The notes under the pieces are model-generated. The model was not told the origin of the DNA and did no database searches. It saw only the letters and a list, made by a program, of their open reading frames with translations. A stretch of 64,000 nucleotides of DNA, taken from positions 47,950 to 111,949 of the forward strand of contig JBMYZL010000009.1 of NCBI GenBank assembly GCA_049610385.1, given 5' to 3'. The DNA is from JBMYZL01 sp049610385. Its GTDB lineage: Bacteria; Bacteroidota; Bacteroidia; Flavobacteriales_D; Sanyastnellaceae. Shown here in pieces: positions 26,096-35,433 of this stretch. Position 1 is the first letter of the stretch. Every line of letters begins with the position of its first letter. Both the position numbers and the translations under genes were made by a program.

Positions 26096-26226
26096 AGGAA
26101 AAATCGTCGATGATTAACAAAATTTGTCCTTACAACACGATCACAATAACTTTTCGAACTGCAGAAAGTTCAAAACCTCAAGCCCATTGAGCAGCTGTGG
26201 TCCGCTTCGTGTTGGAAATTTGTTCC

Positions 26227-27210
26227 ATGCAGATCAAAGGGAAAAAAGGCCTTGTGCCGATTCTATTCGTAGGCATCACAATCGTCACATTACAGGGATG
26301 TGTGAGCACCCAATCTTTCGGCGAACTTCAATCCGCTTATGATGTGTTGAATGAGAAGGCTGCCCGTCAGGAACAGTTGGCCGCAGAATCCGAAATCGAT
26401 CGTTTGGAATTGGAGGAGCGCGTCGGGGTGCTTGAACAGCAAAATGAAGAGCTCGCATTGGACACCGCCAGGCTAGGTCGGCGATGGAGCGAAGATCAAC
26501 GTGAGTTGGCGAAGTTGCGCGAACTCAATGACGCCCTGGAGGCATCGGCATCTGACCGCATGTCTGCCATCAACGCAGAGAACAAACTTTTGCTATCCGA
26601 CCTGAAGCGCATTCGCGAAGAACTGCAACAGAAGGAAGACGCCTTGATCGCCTTGGAGGCAGATTTGAATGCCAGGAGCGCAGAATTGGAAGCGAGGGCG
26701 CGCCGCGTGCAAGAGTTGGAGGACCTTTTGGCCGCTCGAGAAGCTGCTGCGGAATTGCTTCGGGAACGATTGGCTTCAGCCTTGTTGGGATTCCAAGATC
26801 AAGGACTAACGGTTGAGCAGAGAGATGGCAAGGTTTATGTCAGCCTGGAAGCGCAGCTGCTGTTCCCTTCTGGCAGCACCGCAATTGATCCAAACGGAAA
26901 ACAAGCCCTGAAAAAATTGGCAGGGGCCATTGCGGGTGTCTCGGATTTGGAAATAATTGTTGAAGGCCATACCGATGCGGATCCCCTGCAATCCCCAACC
27001 ATTCCCAGAAACAACTGGGAGCTAAGTGTGCTTCGCTCCACTGCTGTCATCGAAATCTTGACCCAAGCGGGTGTGCCTCCGGCTCCGCTTTCTGCATCCG
27101 GACGCTCAGAATATCACCCCATCGACCCAGAAAACAAGGCCAAGAACCGGCGAATTGAGATCATTTTGGCCCCGAACTTGAACTCACTTTACGAAATCAT
27201 TCGGGACTAA
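26227..27210 (+). CDS. OmpA/Pal-like peptidoglycan-binding lipoprotein
   Basis: 327 residues from ATG 26227; an upstream GTG would place 10 odd residues before the signal. Signal peptide ends in lipobox TLQGC, so Cys at about 25 is lipidated. A long heptad-rich coiled coil (about 35-195) is followed by an OmpA C-terminal domain (about 200-320): YVSLEAQLLFPSGSTAID, IIVEGHTDADP, NNWELSVLRSTAVIEIL and SEYHPIDPENKAKNRRIEI. These carry the Asp and Arg that bind diaminopimelate. It would link the outer membrane to peptidoglycan over a long helical spacer. Confidence 0.9.
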   Translation: MQIKGKKGLVPILFVGITIVTLQGCVSTQSFGELQSAYDVLNEKAARQEQLAAESEIDRLELEERVGVLEQQNEELALDTARLGRRWSEDQRELAKLRELNDALEASASDRMSAINAENKLLLSDLKRIREELQQKEDALIALEADLNARSAELEARARRVQELEDLLAAREAAAELLRERLASALLGFQDQGLTVEQRDGKVYVSLEAQLLFPSGSTAIDPNGKQALKKLAGAIAGVSDLEIIVEGHTDADPLQSPTIPRNNWELSVLRSTAVIEILTQAGVPPAPLSASGRSEYHPIDPENKAKNRRIEIILAPNLNSLYEIIRD

Positions 27211-27212
27211 AA

Positions 27213-28157
27213 TCACTGAATGGGCAGCACAAAAGTTCCTTGAGAAAGGGACGTATTGCTCTCGTCAGCACTCATGACTGTGCCCGAGAAAGTGCCCACA
27301 ATGATGCCGCCCACCTGGGGCAAACAATAATCGATGGTCACTGTAATATTGCCACCCATCATTGTGCTGTGCTGAACCAACTCCGGATTGACATAGGTGA
27401 CTTCCTCACCACCTGTGCTTTCTGGGTTGCACAAGATGGTGGCCTCTTCGACCCAACCCACCAAAGGCTCGGGCAGAACCATGTTGATTCCATGCAGGTT
27501 CGCTGTCAAACCTGCAATGGTAATTGTGCCGCCGGAAATGGTGCAAGATGTTTGGTCTACCAAGGAAACCACCGTCGTCCCATTGGCTTTCCAAGTCAAT
27601 AAGCTCTCACATGGAGGACAATCGATGCCCCCACAATCGATGTACAATTCGTCACCATCGAGGTAGCCATTTGTGCAATCACTTCCTCCGGGACATGGAT
27701 CACAATCTGGACCTCCACAATCGACACCGAGTTCTGCACCGTTCATTTCGTTGTCATCACATGTCGGACAGGCATCGCAGTCCGGGCCACCGCAATCCAC
27801 TCCAGCCTCATTGCCATTCAGCAGTCCATCTCCACACAACTCCCCGCAAGCCACGCCCGTGTCACCGCCGCAATCGATGCCTGTTTCTCCTGGGTCCTGA
27901 ACACCGTTGAAACTGGGGTCGCAAGGGCCACATTCGCCGCCACAATCCACCCACTGCTCCCCGAGCAAAACGTCATATTGTCCATTTTCACAAGGATCAC
28001 ATGCGTCGCATATGGGGCCTCCACAATCGATCAATTCCTCTCCATTGTTCAAAATGCCATCAAAACAATTTTCTGGGATCTTGTTGTCATCATTCAGGCA
28101 ACCTGTGCCCAGAACAATGGCCAATGCCGCCAAAGGAGTCAGGAGATATGTTTTCAT
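27213..28157 (-). CDS. Lipoprotein with Cys-rich DCGG repeats
   Basis: 314 residues from the ATG just before the signal peptide (MKTYLLTPLAALA); an ATG ten codons upstream is possible. Lipobox VLGTGC. The mature N-terminal part (about 25-180) has six or so repeats of roughly 25-30 residues of the form C-x-NGxxxGxExxxDCGGPxCxxC, with Asn/Asp-Gly turns that could bind calcium. A C-terminal beta-rich domain (about 185-314) has no recognised family. Such repeats occur in secreted proteins of Bacteroidota and Myxococcota. Function unknown. Confidence 0.75.
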   Translation of the reverse strand: MKTYLLTPLAALAIVLGTGCLNDDNKIPENCFDGILNNGEELIDCGGPICDACDPCENGQYDVLLGEQWVDCGGECGPCDPSFNGVQDPGETGIDCGGDTGVACGELCGDGLLNGNEAGVDCGGPDCDACPTCDDNEMNGAELGVDCGGPDCDPCPGGSDCTNGYLDGDELYIDCGGIDCPPCESLLTWKANGTTVVSLVDQTSCTISGGTITIAGLTANLHGINMVLPEPLVGWVEEATILCNPESTGGEEVTYVNPELVQHSTMMGGNITVTIDYCLPQVGGIIVGTFSGTVMSADESNTSLSQGTFVLPIQ

Positions 28158-28271
28158 TTTCAAACAATTGAGCATTCCTCGTTTCATTTTGCTAAATTAC
28201 AGCAGCGCCAAGTTAAGTTGTCAAGACATTCCAACAGCGATTTTTTGACGAACTTGGCCATCCTACCGCCT

Positions 28272-30086
28272 ATGAAACCATCTCCTTGGATAGCCGCACC
28301 GCAGCCAGACCCCCAATTGGTTGCCCAGCTCAAGCAGGACGCCGACTTGACAGAGTTGGTTGCTTCGTTGTTGGTCCAACGCGGCATCACCAGCAGAAAG
28401 GCCGCGAAAGAATTCCTTCATCCCCACTACTCCAGTCTACACAATCCGACGGAAATGATGGACATGGAAAAAGCTGGAAAGCGCCTGCTGCAAGCCATTC
28501 AAGAAGGAGAAACCATCTTGGTTTATGGTGATTATGACGTCGATGGCATCACAAGCGTAGCGATGGTGGCGAGCTACTTGGAAGGAATCGGTGCGAATGT
28601 CGGGACTTACCTTCCCCATCGGTATGACGAGGGATATGGTGTGAGCATGGATGGGGTGCAGCACGCAGTTCGGGAAGGATATCAACTCATGATCACATTG
28701 GATTGTGGGACAAAAGATTTCACACCCCTTCAAGCTGCTGCAGATGCCGGTGTGGATGTGATTGTATGCGACCACCACCTGCCCGAGGCGAAATTGCCCA
28801 CGGCTTGGGCCATCTTGAATCCCAAGCGACCAGATTGCGAATACCCATTCAAAGAACTCAGTGGATGCGGTGTGGCCTTCAAATTGTTGCAGCATTTGGC
28901 TGACCAAATGGATTTTCCGCCAGGCCGGATCTTCGAAGAATTGGATTTGGTTGCCATCAGCATCGGGGCAGATTTGGTGGATGTCTTGGGAGAAAACCGC
29001 TTTTTGGCAGCTGAAGGCCTCAAGCAACTTCGGAAAATGCAACGCCCGGGGTTAAAAGCTTTGATGCGGGCAGCCAATTTGCCAAATCCCCCTCGATCCA
29101 TCCGGGACATCAGTTTTACGTTGGGGCCGAGAATCAATGCAGCCGGACGCATGGCCCATGCCCAACGCGCAGTCGATTTGTTGATGGAAAAATGTGAATT
29201 TGGCGCGGCCGATTGCGCAAAGGATTTAGAGGAAATGAATCGCCAACGCCGCGAGGTGGATGAAGAGACCACTTTGGAAGCCATCTTCAAGCTCGACAAG
29301 TACAGCGAAACCATGTATTGCAATGTGGTTTGGGGCAAGGACTGGCACCGCGGGGTTGTGGGCATTGTGGCCAGCCGCTTGGTCGAACACCGTTACCGCC
29401 CGACCGTGGTGCTGAGCGAAGAAAATGGCATGCTCTTGGGAAGTGCCCGATCCGTTCATGGAGTCGACATCCACAAAGCCCTCGAAGGATGCAGTGACCT
29501 GTTAGATCAATACGGAGGCCACCCCATGGCTGCAGGGTTATGTCTCTCGAAGAACAATTTGTTGGCATTTGAGGCGCGATTGGAAGAAGTGTTGTGCAAT
29601 CAATTGAACCAAAAAGAACCCATTCCGGTCATCAAGTACGACATGGAAACCTCCATTGACCGCTTGACCGATGAAGCCCACATCCAACTGCAACAACTCG
29701 AACCTTACGGCCCGGGAAACCCCACGCCTGTATTCATGCTCAGCAATGTGATTTGCACCAAACCCCCCAGGGCTGTTGGCGCGAAGAAACAGCACTTAAA
29801 ACTGAGTTTGGCCTCGCCAGACAACCCGGACCAAGTCATTGAGGCCGTCGGATTTAACCTCGGTCATCACCTCGGGGATGTCCGCAAATGGCGGAACATT
29901 GATGTAACCTTTACACTCACACGCAACACTTGGAGAGACCGCGGATGGCAACCCCGATCTGAACTGAACCTTCACTTGCGAGCGTTGCGTGCCAGTGACC
30001 AAGCTTACAGTGCGCGATCGGATGAGGACTCCGCTTGGTCGGTCGAAGAAGACAATGCAACACGCAACGGATTCGTGGCCGAATAA
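28272..30086 (+). CDS. recJ: Single-stranded-DNA-specific exonuclease RecJ
   Basis: 604 residues from ATG 28272; the frame is open far upstream but that part is antisense to the lipoprotein gene. 5'-3' ssDNA exonuclease of recombination and mismatch repair. DHH-family motifs: VYGDYDVDGITS (about 84-95), LDCGT, CDHHLPEAKLPTAWAI (about 155) and DLVAISIGADLVD. The DHHA1 segment has YGGHPMAAGL, then an OB-type C-terminal domain (VGFNLGHH). The last 82 nt overlap the convergent MscS gene. Confidence 0.95.
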   Translation: MKPSPWIAAPQPDPQLVAQLKQDADLTELVASLLVQRGITSRKAAKEFLHPHYSSLHNPTEMMDMEKAGKRLLQAIQEGETILVYGDYDVDGITSVAMVASYLEGIGANVGTYLPHRYDEGYGVSMDGVQHAVREGYQLMITLDCGTKDFTPLQAAADAGVDVIVCDHHLPEAKLPTAWAILNPKRPDCEYPFKELSGCGVAFKLLQHLADQMDFPPGRIFEELDLVAISIGADLVDVLGENRFLAAEGLKQLRKMQRPGLKALMRAANLPNPPRSIRDISFTLGPRINAAGRMAHAQRAVDLLMEKCEFGAADCAKDLEEMNRQRREVDEETTLEAIFKLDKYSETMYCNVVWGKDWHRGVVGIVASRLVEHRYRPTVVLSEENGMLLGSARSVHGVDIHKALEGCSDLLDQYGGHPMAAGLCLSKNNLLAFEARLEEVLCNQLNQKEPIPVIKYDMETSIDRLTDEAHIQLQQLEPYGPGNPTPVFMLSNVICTKPPRAVGAKKQHLKLSLASPDNPDQVIEAVGFNLGHHLGDVRKWRNIDVTFTLTRNTWRDRGWQPRSELNLHLRALRASDQAYSARSDEDSAWSVEEDNATRNGFVAE

Positions 30087-30898
30087 ACATGCAAATCTCG
30101 CTGAGGGAAGGGAATGATCACCCCGGATTTTCTGAAGCGACGATCGATTCGGAATCGAATGTCACTTGCAATGCGGTCGCGTTGCCATGGATGTGTCACA
30201 AAACAACGGAGGTCAAACACCAGGGCTGAATCCCCAAAATCATCAAACACCACCACAATGGGGTCATGCTCATTGACTTCAGGTTGGTCCAAAGCGGCTT
30301 GACGCAAGATGGATTCCACTTGATCCGTATCGGAACCATAGGCCACACCAACCCGAATGTTAATCATGGAGCGGGGTTCTCCTTGCGTAAAATTCTTCAC
30401 CCGCGATCCTGAAATCAAGCCATTTGGCATCACAATCAGATCCCCCCTTCGGGTCACCACCCGCGTCGACCGCAAGTCGATGCGTTCAACCCGCACCAAC
30501 ATCCCGTCCACCTCCAATTCATCTCCCACTCGAACGCCCCCTTCGAAGAGGATGACAAACCCGGAAACCACGTCGTTGAAAAAGTTCTGCAACCCAATAC
30601 CGATGCCCACCAAAAGGGCTGCAGAACCCAACAGAAGACCTGTCAAATCGATGCCAACGGTTTCCAAAGCCCCGATGCCCGCGATGACGTAAACAACCGT
30701 GCGCATCAAGCGGATCACCATAAAGCGCTTGCCCGGATCATCCAACGTTTTGCTCAGCAAACGCCCCAAAAGCCACCGGAACAACCAAACCACCGCTTGA
30801 GCGGTCGCAAAAATGACCATCACCAACAACGCATCCAACCAAGTGATGGTGTAATTGCCAATGCTGAAGCCCGTTTCAAGGAAATTCCGAATCCCCAT
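30005..30898 (-). CDS. MscS-family mechanosensitive ion channel
   Basis: 297 residues. Three N-terminal membrane segments (about 14-45, 65-88 and 92-125). The pore-lining helix is LLVGIGIGLQNFFNDVVSGF, then the MscS beta domain GDELEVDGMLVRVERIDLRS and PNGLISGSRVKNFTQ. The C-terminal alpha-beta domain ends near IIPFPQRDLHV, and a Ser-rich tail of about 27 residues follows. Gated by membrane tension, it releases solutes on osmotic downshock. The tail-coding end overlaps recJ in antisense by 82 nt. Confidence 0.92.
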   Translation of the reverse strand: MGIRNFLETGFSIGNYTITWLDALLVMVIFATAQAVVWLFRWLLGRLLSKTLDDPGKRFMVIRLMRTVVYVIAGIGALETVGIDLTGLLLGSAALLVGIGIGLQNFFNDVVSGFVILFEGGVRVGDELEVDGMLVRVERIDLRSTRVVTRRGDLIVMPNGLISGSRVKNFTQGEPRSMINIRVGVAYGSDTDQVESILRQAALDQPEVNEHDPIVVVFDDFGDSALVFDLRCFVTHPWQRDRIASDIRFRIDRRFRKSGVIIPFPQRDLHVYSATNPLRVALSSSTDQAESSSDRAL

Positions 30899-30910
30899 AT
30901 CGGCGCAAAT

Positions 30911-32968
30911 TTATCCGAGAATGGCCACACCGAAATAAGTGGCCTTATGGATTTTATCCAGATCAAGCTCGCGCTTGCGTTCCAGGAGTATTTTCAATTT
31001 ATTTTCGTCTGGATTTTCCCCCAAATCCTTGATTTGTTCCAAGACCTCCTCCGTTCGGTATGCAATCTCATTCATCAGGAGGCGGTGCAGCACCCCGAGC
31101 AAGGCCTTTTCCAGCTCATCTTCCTCTCGTGTATGGTAAATTCCGTGCGAACTGCTCCAGCGCGTGCTCACAAGATGCCGTTCCATCAGAGACTCAGCCG
31201 CCAATTGGGCAACTTGCGCATCTGCATGATGTACCAATTGATCTTGAGCCGGAATCCCCTCTTCCTGCATGGAAACCGCAAACAACGTCAACACGGATCG
31301 GCATGGGGCGTCCAGCAAAACCATTGAAGATGCATTCAAATGGTGGACCGCCAATTCCGCAAACTGCACTTCGACCCATTCTTCTTCCTCGTTGGCTGTT
31401 CGCACATGCACCGGTTTGTCTCCATACCGAATCAGCAATCGGATGAGGTCTCGTTCGAGAATGCGGCGGTGAATGACGTGCTCGGGTTCCGTGAAATTTA
31501 CGTTGTCAAATGGTGCCGAAAACCCAAATTCTTCACGGGGTGGAGGGGCCTCGGCATCTCCTGGCCAAACCGGCCGGTCATTGCCCGCTGGCGAAACTGG
31601 ACGGTGGGTTTGGGATTCCCTCCGAATGCGACGTTGCTCCGCCTTTTGGACTTCCAAATGCTTCTTGTGCAGTGCCTTGTCTACCTCTCGTGCGAGGACG
31701 TCCTGAGCCATATCCAGCGCAGCTGCAGAAGATTGCAAATACACGCCACGTTGAATGGTGTCGGGGATGGCGGCCACAGATTCAACGACGCTGTGAATCA
31801 TCCCTGCCCTTCGAATGGGGTCATCACCGATGTCCTCTGAAAGCAGTTGGATTTTGAACGCCAAAAAGTCCTGAGACGCCTCTTCTACATGTTGCCGCAG
31901 TTCAGCCGGACTCACTTTTTTCGAATAACTGTCCGGGTCATCTCCGTCCGGAAAAAGCACGACGCGAACATTCATGCCCGCGGCAAGCAACAAGTCAATG
32001 CCCCGTAAAGAAGCGCGAATGCCCGCAGCGTCGCCGTCAAACAACACCGTGATGTTTTTCGTGAAGCGGTGAATGAGCTTGATTTGGCCTTCCGTCAACG
32101 CAGTCCCAGACGAAGCCACCACATTTTCCACTCCGGCTTGGTGCATGGCCAGCACATCGGTGTAGCCCTCCACCAGAAACACCCTGTCAGATTTGCCTAT
32201 CTCTGGGCGAGCCAAATCAATGCCATACAACACCTTGCCTTTGTGGTAAAGGGCGGATTCGGGGCTGTTGAAATATTTGGCAACTTTCTTGTCCGAGCGC
32301 AAGGTTCGGCCACCAAACCCGATGGTCCGACCTGAGACATCCCGAATGGGGAACATCACACGACCCTTGAAAAAGTCCCATAGACTTCCGTCTTCTTCCT
32401 TCGTTTTGCTCAACCCCACCGCAACGAGACGTTCTGGCAAATACCCAGCAGCAGTCGCCGCTTGACTCATTGCCGCCCATTGATCCGGGCAATATCCGAT
32501 TCCAAATTTCTTGAGCACATCCCGCCGAAATCCCCTCGACTCGAAATAACTCAGCCCAATGGCCTGTCCCGATTCCGTCTCAAACAATTCATTTTGAAAA
32601 TATGAATCAGCCCATTTGACCACGGCAGCGAGGCTCTCTCTTTCGGTCATTTCTGCCCGCCGCTCCTCACTCATTTCCTCTTCCTCGATTTCGATGTTGT
32701 AGCGTTTGGCCAACATTCGAAGGGCCTCGGGATAACTCACCTTTTCGAGTTCCATTAAAAAAGTGACCACACTGCCTCCCTTTCCAGAACTGAAACACTT
32801 GAATATGGACTTCGCAGGGACCACATAGAAACTGGGTGTTTTCTCGTTCGTGAATGGGCTCAATCCCCGGTAGGTGCTTCCAGACTTTTTCAATTCGACA
32901 TAATCCGAAACCACGTCTTCGATGACGGCGGTTTGCAGGATGTTGTCGATGGTGGACTGCGGAATCAA
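30911..32968 (-). CDS. dnaG: DNA primase DnaG with degenerate zinc-binding domain
   Basis: 685 residues from the TTG that gives MIPQSTIDNILQTAVIEDVV, matching the family N-terminus; another TTG 23 codons upstream extends it. Synthesises replication primers. In the CHC2-type domain, GLSPFTNEKTPSFYV and IFKCFSSGKGG keep one of the four usual ligands (Cys in KCFSS); the others are Ser or Thr. The Toprim core is complete: FLVEGYTDVLAMHQAG and VLFDGDAAGIRASLRGIDL. A C-terminal helicase-binding region follows a Pro-rich linker near 445. Divergent from the two-component system. Confidence 0.93.
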   Translation of the reverse strand: MIPQSTIDNILQTAVIEDVVSDYVELKKSGSTYRGLSPFTNEKTPSFYVVPAKSIFKCFSSGKGGSVVTFLMELEKVSYPEALRMLAKRYNIEIEEEEMSEERRAEMTERESLAAVVKWADSYFQNELFETESGQAIGLSYFESRGFRRDVLKKFGIGYCPDQWAAMSQAATAAGYLPERLVAVGLSKTKEEDGSLWDFFKGRVMFPIRDVSGRTIGFGGRTLRSDKKVAKYFNSPESALYHKGKVLYGIDLARPEIGKSDRVFLVEGYTDVLAMHQAGVENVVASSGTALTEGQIKLIHRFTKNITVLFDGDAAGIRASLRGIDLLLAAGMNVRVVLFPDGDDPDSYSKKVSPAELRQHVEEASQDFLAFKIQLLSEDIGDDPIRRAGMIHSVVESVAAIPDTIQRGVYLQSSAAALDMAQDVLAREVDKALHKKHLEVQKAEQRRIRRESQTHRPVSPAGNDRPVWPGDAEAPPPREEFGFSAPFDNVNFTEPEHVIHRRILERDLIRLLIRYGDKPVHVRTANEEEEWVEVQFAELAVHHLNASSMVLLDAPCRSVLTLFAVSMQEEGIPAQDQLVHHADAQVAQLAAESLMERHLVSTRWSSSHGIYHTREEDELEKALLGVLHRLLMNEIAYRTEEVLEQIKDLGENPDENKLKILLERKRELDLDKIHKATYFGVAILG

Positions 32969-33037
32969 AACAAATAGGTTGGGGCCCGAAAGCGAGTGGA
33001 CATCGAAAGTAGCAAGAACTTCGCAAATCCTCCTCAA

Positions 33038-33289
33038 GCAAAAAAGACAACCTGCCGTTGCAAACTGTCTTTTCCTGCTTCACCTGTCGAAGCCTACAAA
33101 ACCTGCCGTCCAAATTGGACTGAACTCGCCCTTCGTGATGCGCAATATTCTATTGCAAGGGTAGAATCTGCCGCAAACCTACAGGGTCATTTGCGTTGGA
33201 ATGTCAAGAAGTTGTTAAGGGATGTTGAATCTTCCAGTTCTTTCACACCTGTCGACAGGGACAGGCCTTCGGGATTGTATTTTTGAATC
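33038..33289. other. Gap between dnaG and histidine kinase; weak 96-codon frame
   Basis: A plus-strand GTG frame (32996-33286, 96 codons) spans the gap and ends 3 nt before the kinase start, beginning inside dnaG in antisense. Its second half (TELALRDAQYSIARVESAAN and onwards) looks moderately coding-like, but nothing is recognised. A minus-strand TACTTTCG at 33004-33011 could be the dnaG -7 box. Confidence 0.3.
33278..33285 (+). promoter_or_regulatory. -7 box immediately before the histidine kinase
   Basis: TATTTTTG, exact match to TAnnTTTG, only four nt before the GTG start at 33290. If real, the kinase mRNA is leaderless or the start codon lies further in. Confidence 0.45.
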
Positions 33290-34627
33290 GTGAAGGTTAA
33301 GCAAAGTCACCGTGCCATTCCCTGGTTCATTCTTGCCATGGTGGGGGCTTTTTTGGTGATGAGTTCCATCCAAATCTCCTGGTTGCGTTCCTCCATCCGA
33401 ATGAAACAACAGCTGTTTGATGCGAGTGTGCATCAGGCTTTGACAGAAGTTTCGGAATTGGTTACCCAACCGAGCATGGAAATCCTCACCATGGAACTGG
33501 AAGCCATGTCCAGCCCCAACCCCAAAAGTCATTCCAACAGCAGCCCCATCGGACAGGGAATCGATGTGCTCGAACGGCGCATGCTGGCCCGGATGGATGC
33601 TTTCGAGCTGGGAGACATGATCAACAACGTCCTTGAGAATCGTGGGGTTTTGGCTGAAGCGTGGGTGGCGGTGTTCGACCGTTATGGCCAACCTGTGCGA
33701 TTGCAAGAAGCCCATGAGTCACATCGCGAGGCTTTTTTGGAAGCGGGTTACAGCATTCGCATCGACCCCTTGCGGTTGGTGGTTTATTTTCCTCGGCTTG
33801 AGCGATACCTGCTTCGGAATTTGTTGGGCCAATTTGCACTGACTGGATTGATGCTCGCTGTCATCGCAGGGGGCTTGTTCAGCGCCGTGGTCACCGCCAA
33901 TCGAAACAAACGCATTGATCGCATTCGAAGGGATTTGATGAACAACCTGACCCACGAATTGAAAACGCCGATCAGCACCATTGGACTGGCATCTGAGGCA
34001 CTCAGCGATTCCGACATGCGCAAGGATGAGGATACGGTCAAGCACTATCTCGGTTTGATTCGAGAAGAAAACAAGCGGTTGAGTGTTTTGGTGGAAAATG
34101 TGCTCCAAGCGTCAGTGGCCGACCAAGGAACCATGAGAATTTTCCACCAACCCCTCAATGTCCACGACATCCTTCGCGAGGTGGTGCGAAACAACGCCAT
34201 TGCCATTCGGAAACAAAAAGGAAAAGTCCAGTGGGAACTGAACGCAACGGATCCAGTTTGCGAGGTGGATCGGATTCATTTCACAAACGTTGTTTACAAC
34301 CTCATTGACAATGCTTTGAAATATTCCAATGGCGAACCCAAGCTCACGATTTCAAGTCGCCAAGTAACAAATGGCGTTGAATTGCGTTTTCAAGATAACG
34401 GCATCGGAATCCCGAGAGAAGATTTAGGCAAGGTTTTTGATAGACTCTATCGGGTTCCCACCGGGAATGTGCATGATGTCAAAGGATTTGGTCTGGGATT
34501 GAGTTATGTACAAACAGTCATTGAACGGCACAACGGTGCCATCTGGGTTGAAAGCGAAGTGGGCAAAGGCTCGCAGTTCATCCTGCGATTGCCCAAACAG
34601 CAATTGGACCCGGGAACTCAAGATTAA
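33290..34627 (+). CDS. Sensor histidine kinase
   Basis: 445 residues, GTG start. Two membrane segments (about 10-30 and 182-202) flank a periplasmic sensor region of about 150 residues with no known domain. HisKA H-box is NLTHELKTPIST, with the phospho-accepting His near residue 220. HATPase_c: NLIDNALKYSN (N box), DNGIGIPRED (G1) and GFGLGLSYV (G2). All catalytic boxes are intact. It pairs with the OmpR-type regulator 28 nt downstream. Confidence 0.95.
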   Translation: MKVKQSHRAIPWFILAMVGAFLVMSSIQISWLRSSIRMKQQLFDASVHQALTEVSELVTQPSMEILTMELEAMSSPNPKSHSNSSPIGQGIDVLERRMLARMDAFELGDMINNVLENRGVLAEAWVAVFDRYGQPVRLQEAHESHREAFLEAGYSIRIDPLRLVVYFPRLERYLLRNLLGQFALTGLMLAVIAGGLFSAVVTANRNKRIDRIRRDLMNNLTHELKTPISTIGLASEALSDSDMRKDEDTVKHYLGLIREENKRLSVLVENVLQASVADQGTMRIFHQPLNVHDILREVVRNNAIAIRKQKGKVQWELNATDPVCEVDRIHFTNVVYNLIDNALKYSNGEPKLTISSRQVTNGVELRFQDNGIGIPREDLGKVFDRLYRVPTGNVHDVKGFGLGLSYVQTVIERHNGAIWVESEVGKGSQFILRLPKQQLDPGTQD

Positions 34628-34655
34628 ACCAGCAAGAACAGAAAAACATATAACC

Positions 34656-35354
34656 ATGTCTACAAAACCAATCGACATTCTACTCTGTGAGGACGACCCC
34701 AACTTGGGTCGACTACTCTCTGATTATCTGAAGGTAAAAGGGTTTCAAGTGGTTTGGGCCCAAGACGGTGTAGAGGGATTGAAAGAATTCCACCGCGGCT
34801 CCTTCGATTTTGTCTTACTCGATGTCATGATGCCGCGGAAGGATGGTTTTCAAGTTGCCGAAGAAATTCGTCGAGAAACGCGGGCCTTGCCCATTCTTTT
34901 CCTCACCGCCAGAAGTGCCAAGGAGGACACCCTCGAAGGTTTCAAGTTGGGCGCTGATGATTACATGACCAAGCCATTTTCCATGGAGGAGTTGCTGGTG
35001 CGCATACAAGCCATCCTTCGGAGGAGCGCTGCTCTACCAGAGGAAGGTGAAGAGGTAACGGAGTTCCAAATTGGCCAATTCCAATTTGATTACAACACCC
35101 AAACCCTTCGCCTCAACGGAGAAGAGTCGCGGCTGACCACCAAAGAAAATGAGCTTCTGTTCTTGCTGTGCAAGCACAAGAATGGGCTGATGGAACGGTC
35201 TCATGCATTGAAATCCATTTGGGGTGAGTCGAATTACTTCAATGGCCGCTCCATGGATGTGTACATTGCAAAACTCCGCCGTCACCTCAAGCCAGATACC
35301 GACATTGAAATTTTGAATGTCCACGGGAAAGGCTTCAAGTTGATTGATGCCTGA
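34656..35354 (+). CDS. OmpR-family response regulator
   Basis: 232 residues from the ATG giving MSTKPIDILLCEDDP. Receiver domain 1-120: acidic pair E12/D13/D14, phospho-acceptor D56 in VLLDVMMP, LTARS switch Thr, and Lys in TKPFSMEEL. A winged-helix DNA-binding domain (about 140-230) has LTTKENELLFLLCKHKNG and SMDVYIAKLRRHLKPD. Cognate partner of the upstream kinase; target genes are not evident. Confidence 0.96.
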   Translation: MSTKPIDILLCEDDPNLGRLLSDYLKVKGFQVVWAQDGVEGLKEFHRGSFDFVLLDVMMPRKDGFQVAEEIRRETRALPILFLTARSAKEDTLEGFKLGADDYMTKPFSMEELLVRIQAILRRSAALPEEGEEVTEFQIGQFQFDYNTQTLRLNGEESRLTTKENELLFLLCKHKNGLMERSHALKSIWGESNYFNGRSMDVYIAKLRRHLKPDTDIEILNVHGKGFKLIDA

Positions 35355-35392
35355 TCCCAGGGTGAGGATGTCGATGGTCTGCAGATAATCAA

Positions 35393-35400
35393 TACCTTTG
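35393..35400 (+). promoter_or_regulatory. -7 box for prs
   Basis: TACCTTTG, exact match to TAnnTTTG, 33 nt before the prs ATG (24 nt before an in-frame GTG). Confidence 0.55.
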
Positions 35401-35433
35401 CCCCCGTGAAAATCGGCTCAAAACGTGTCTGAC

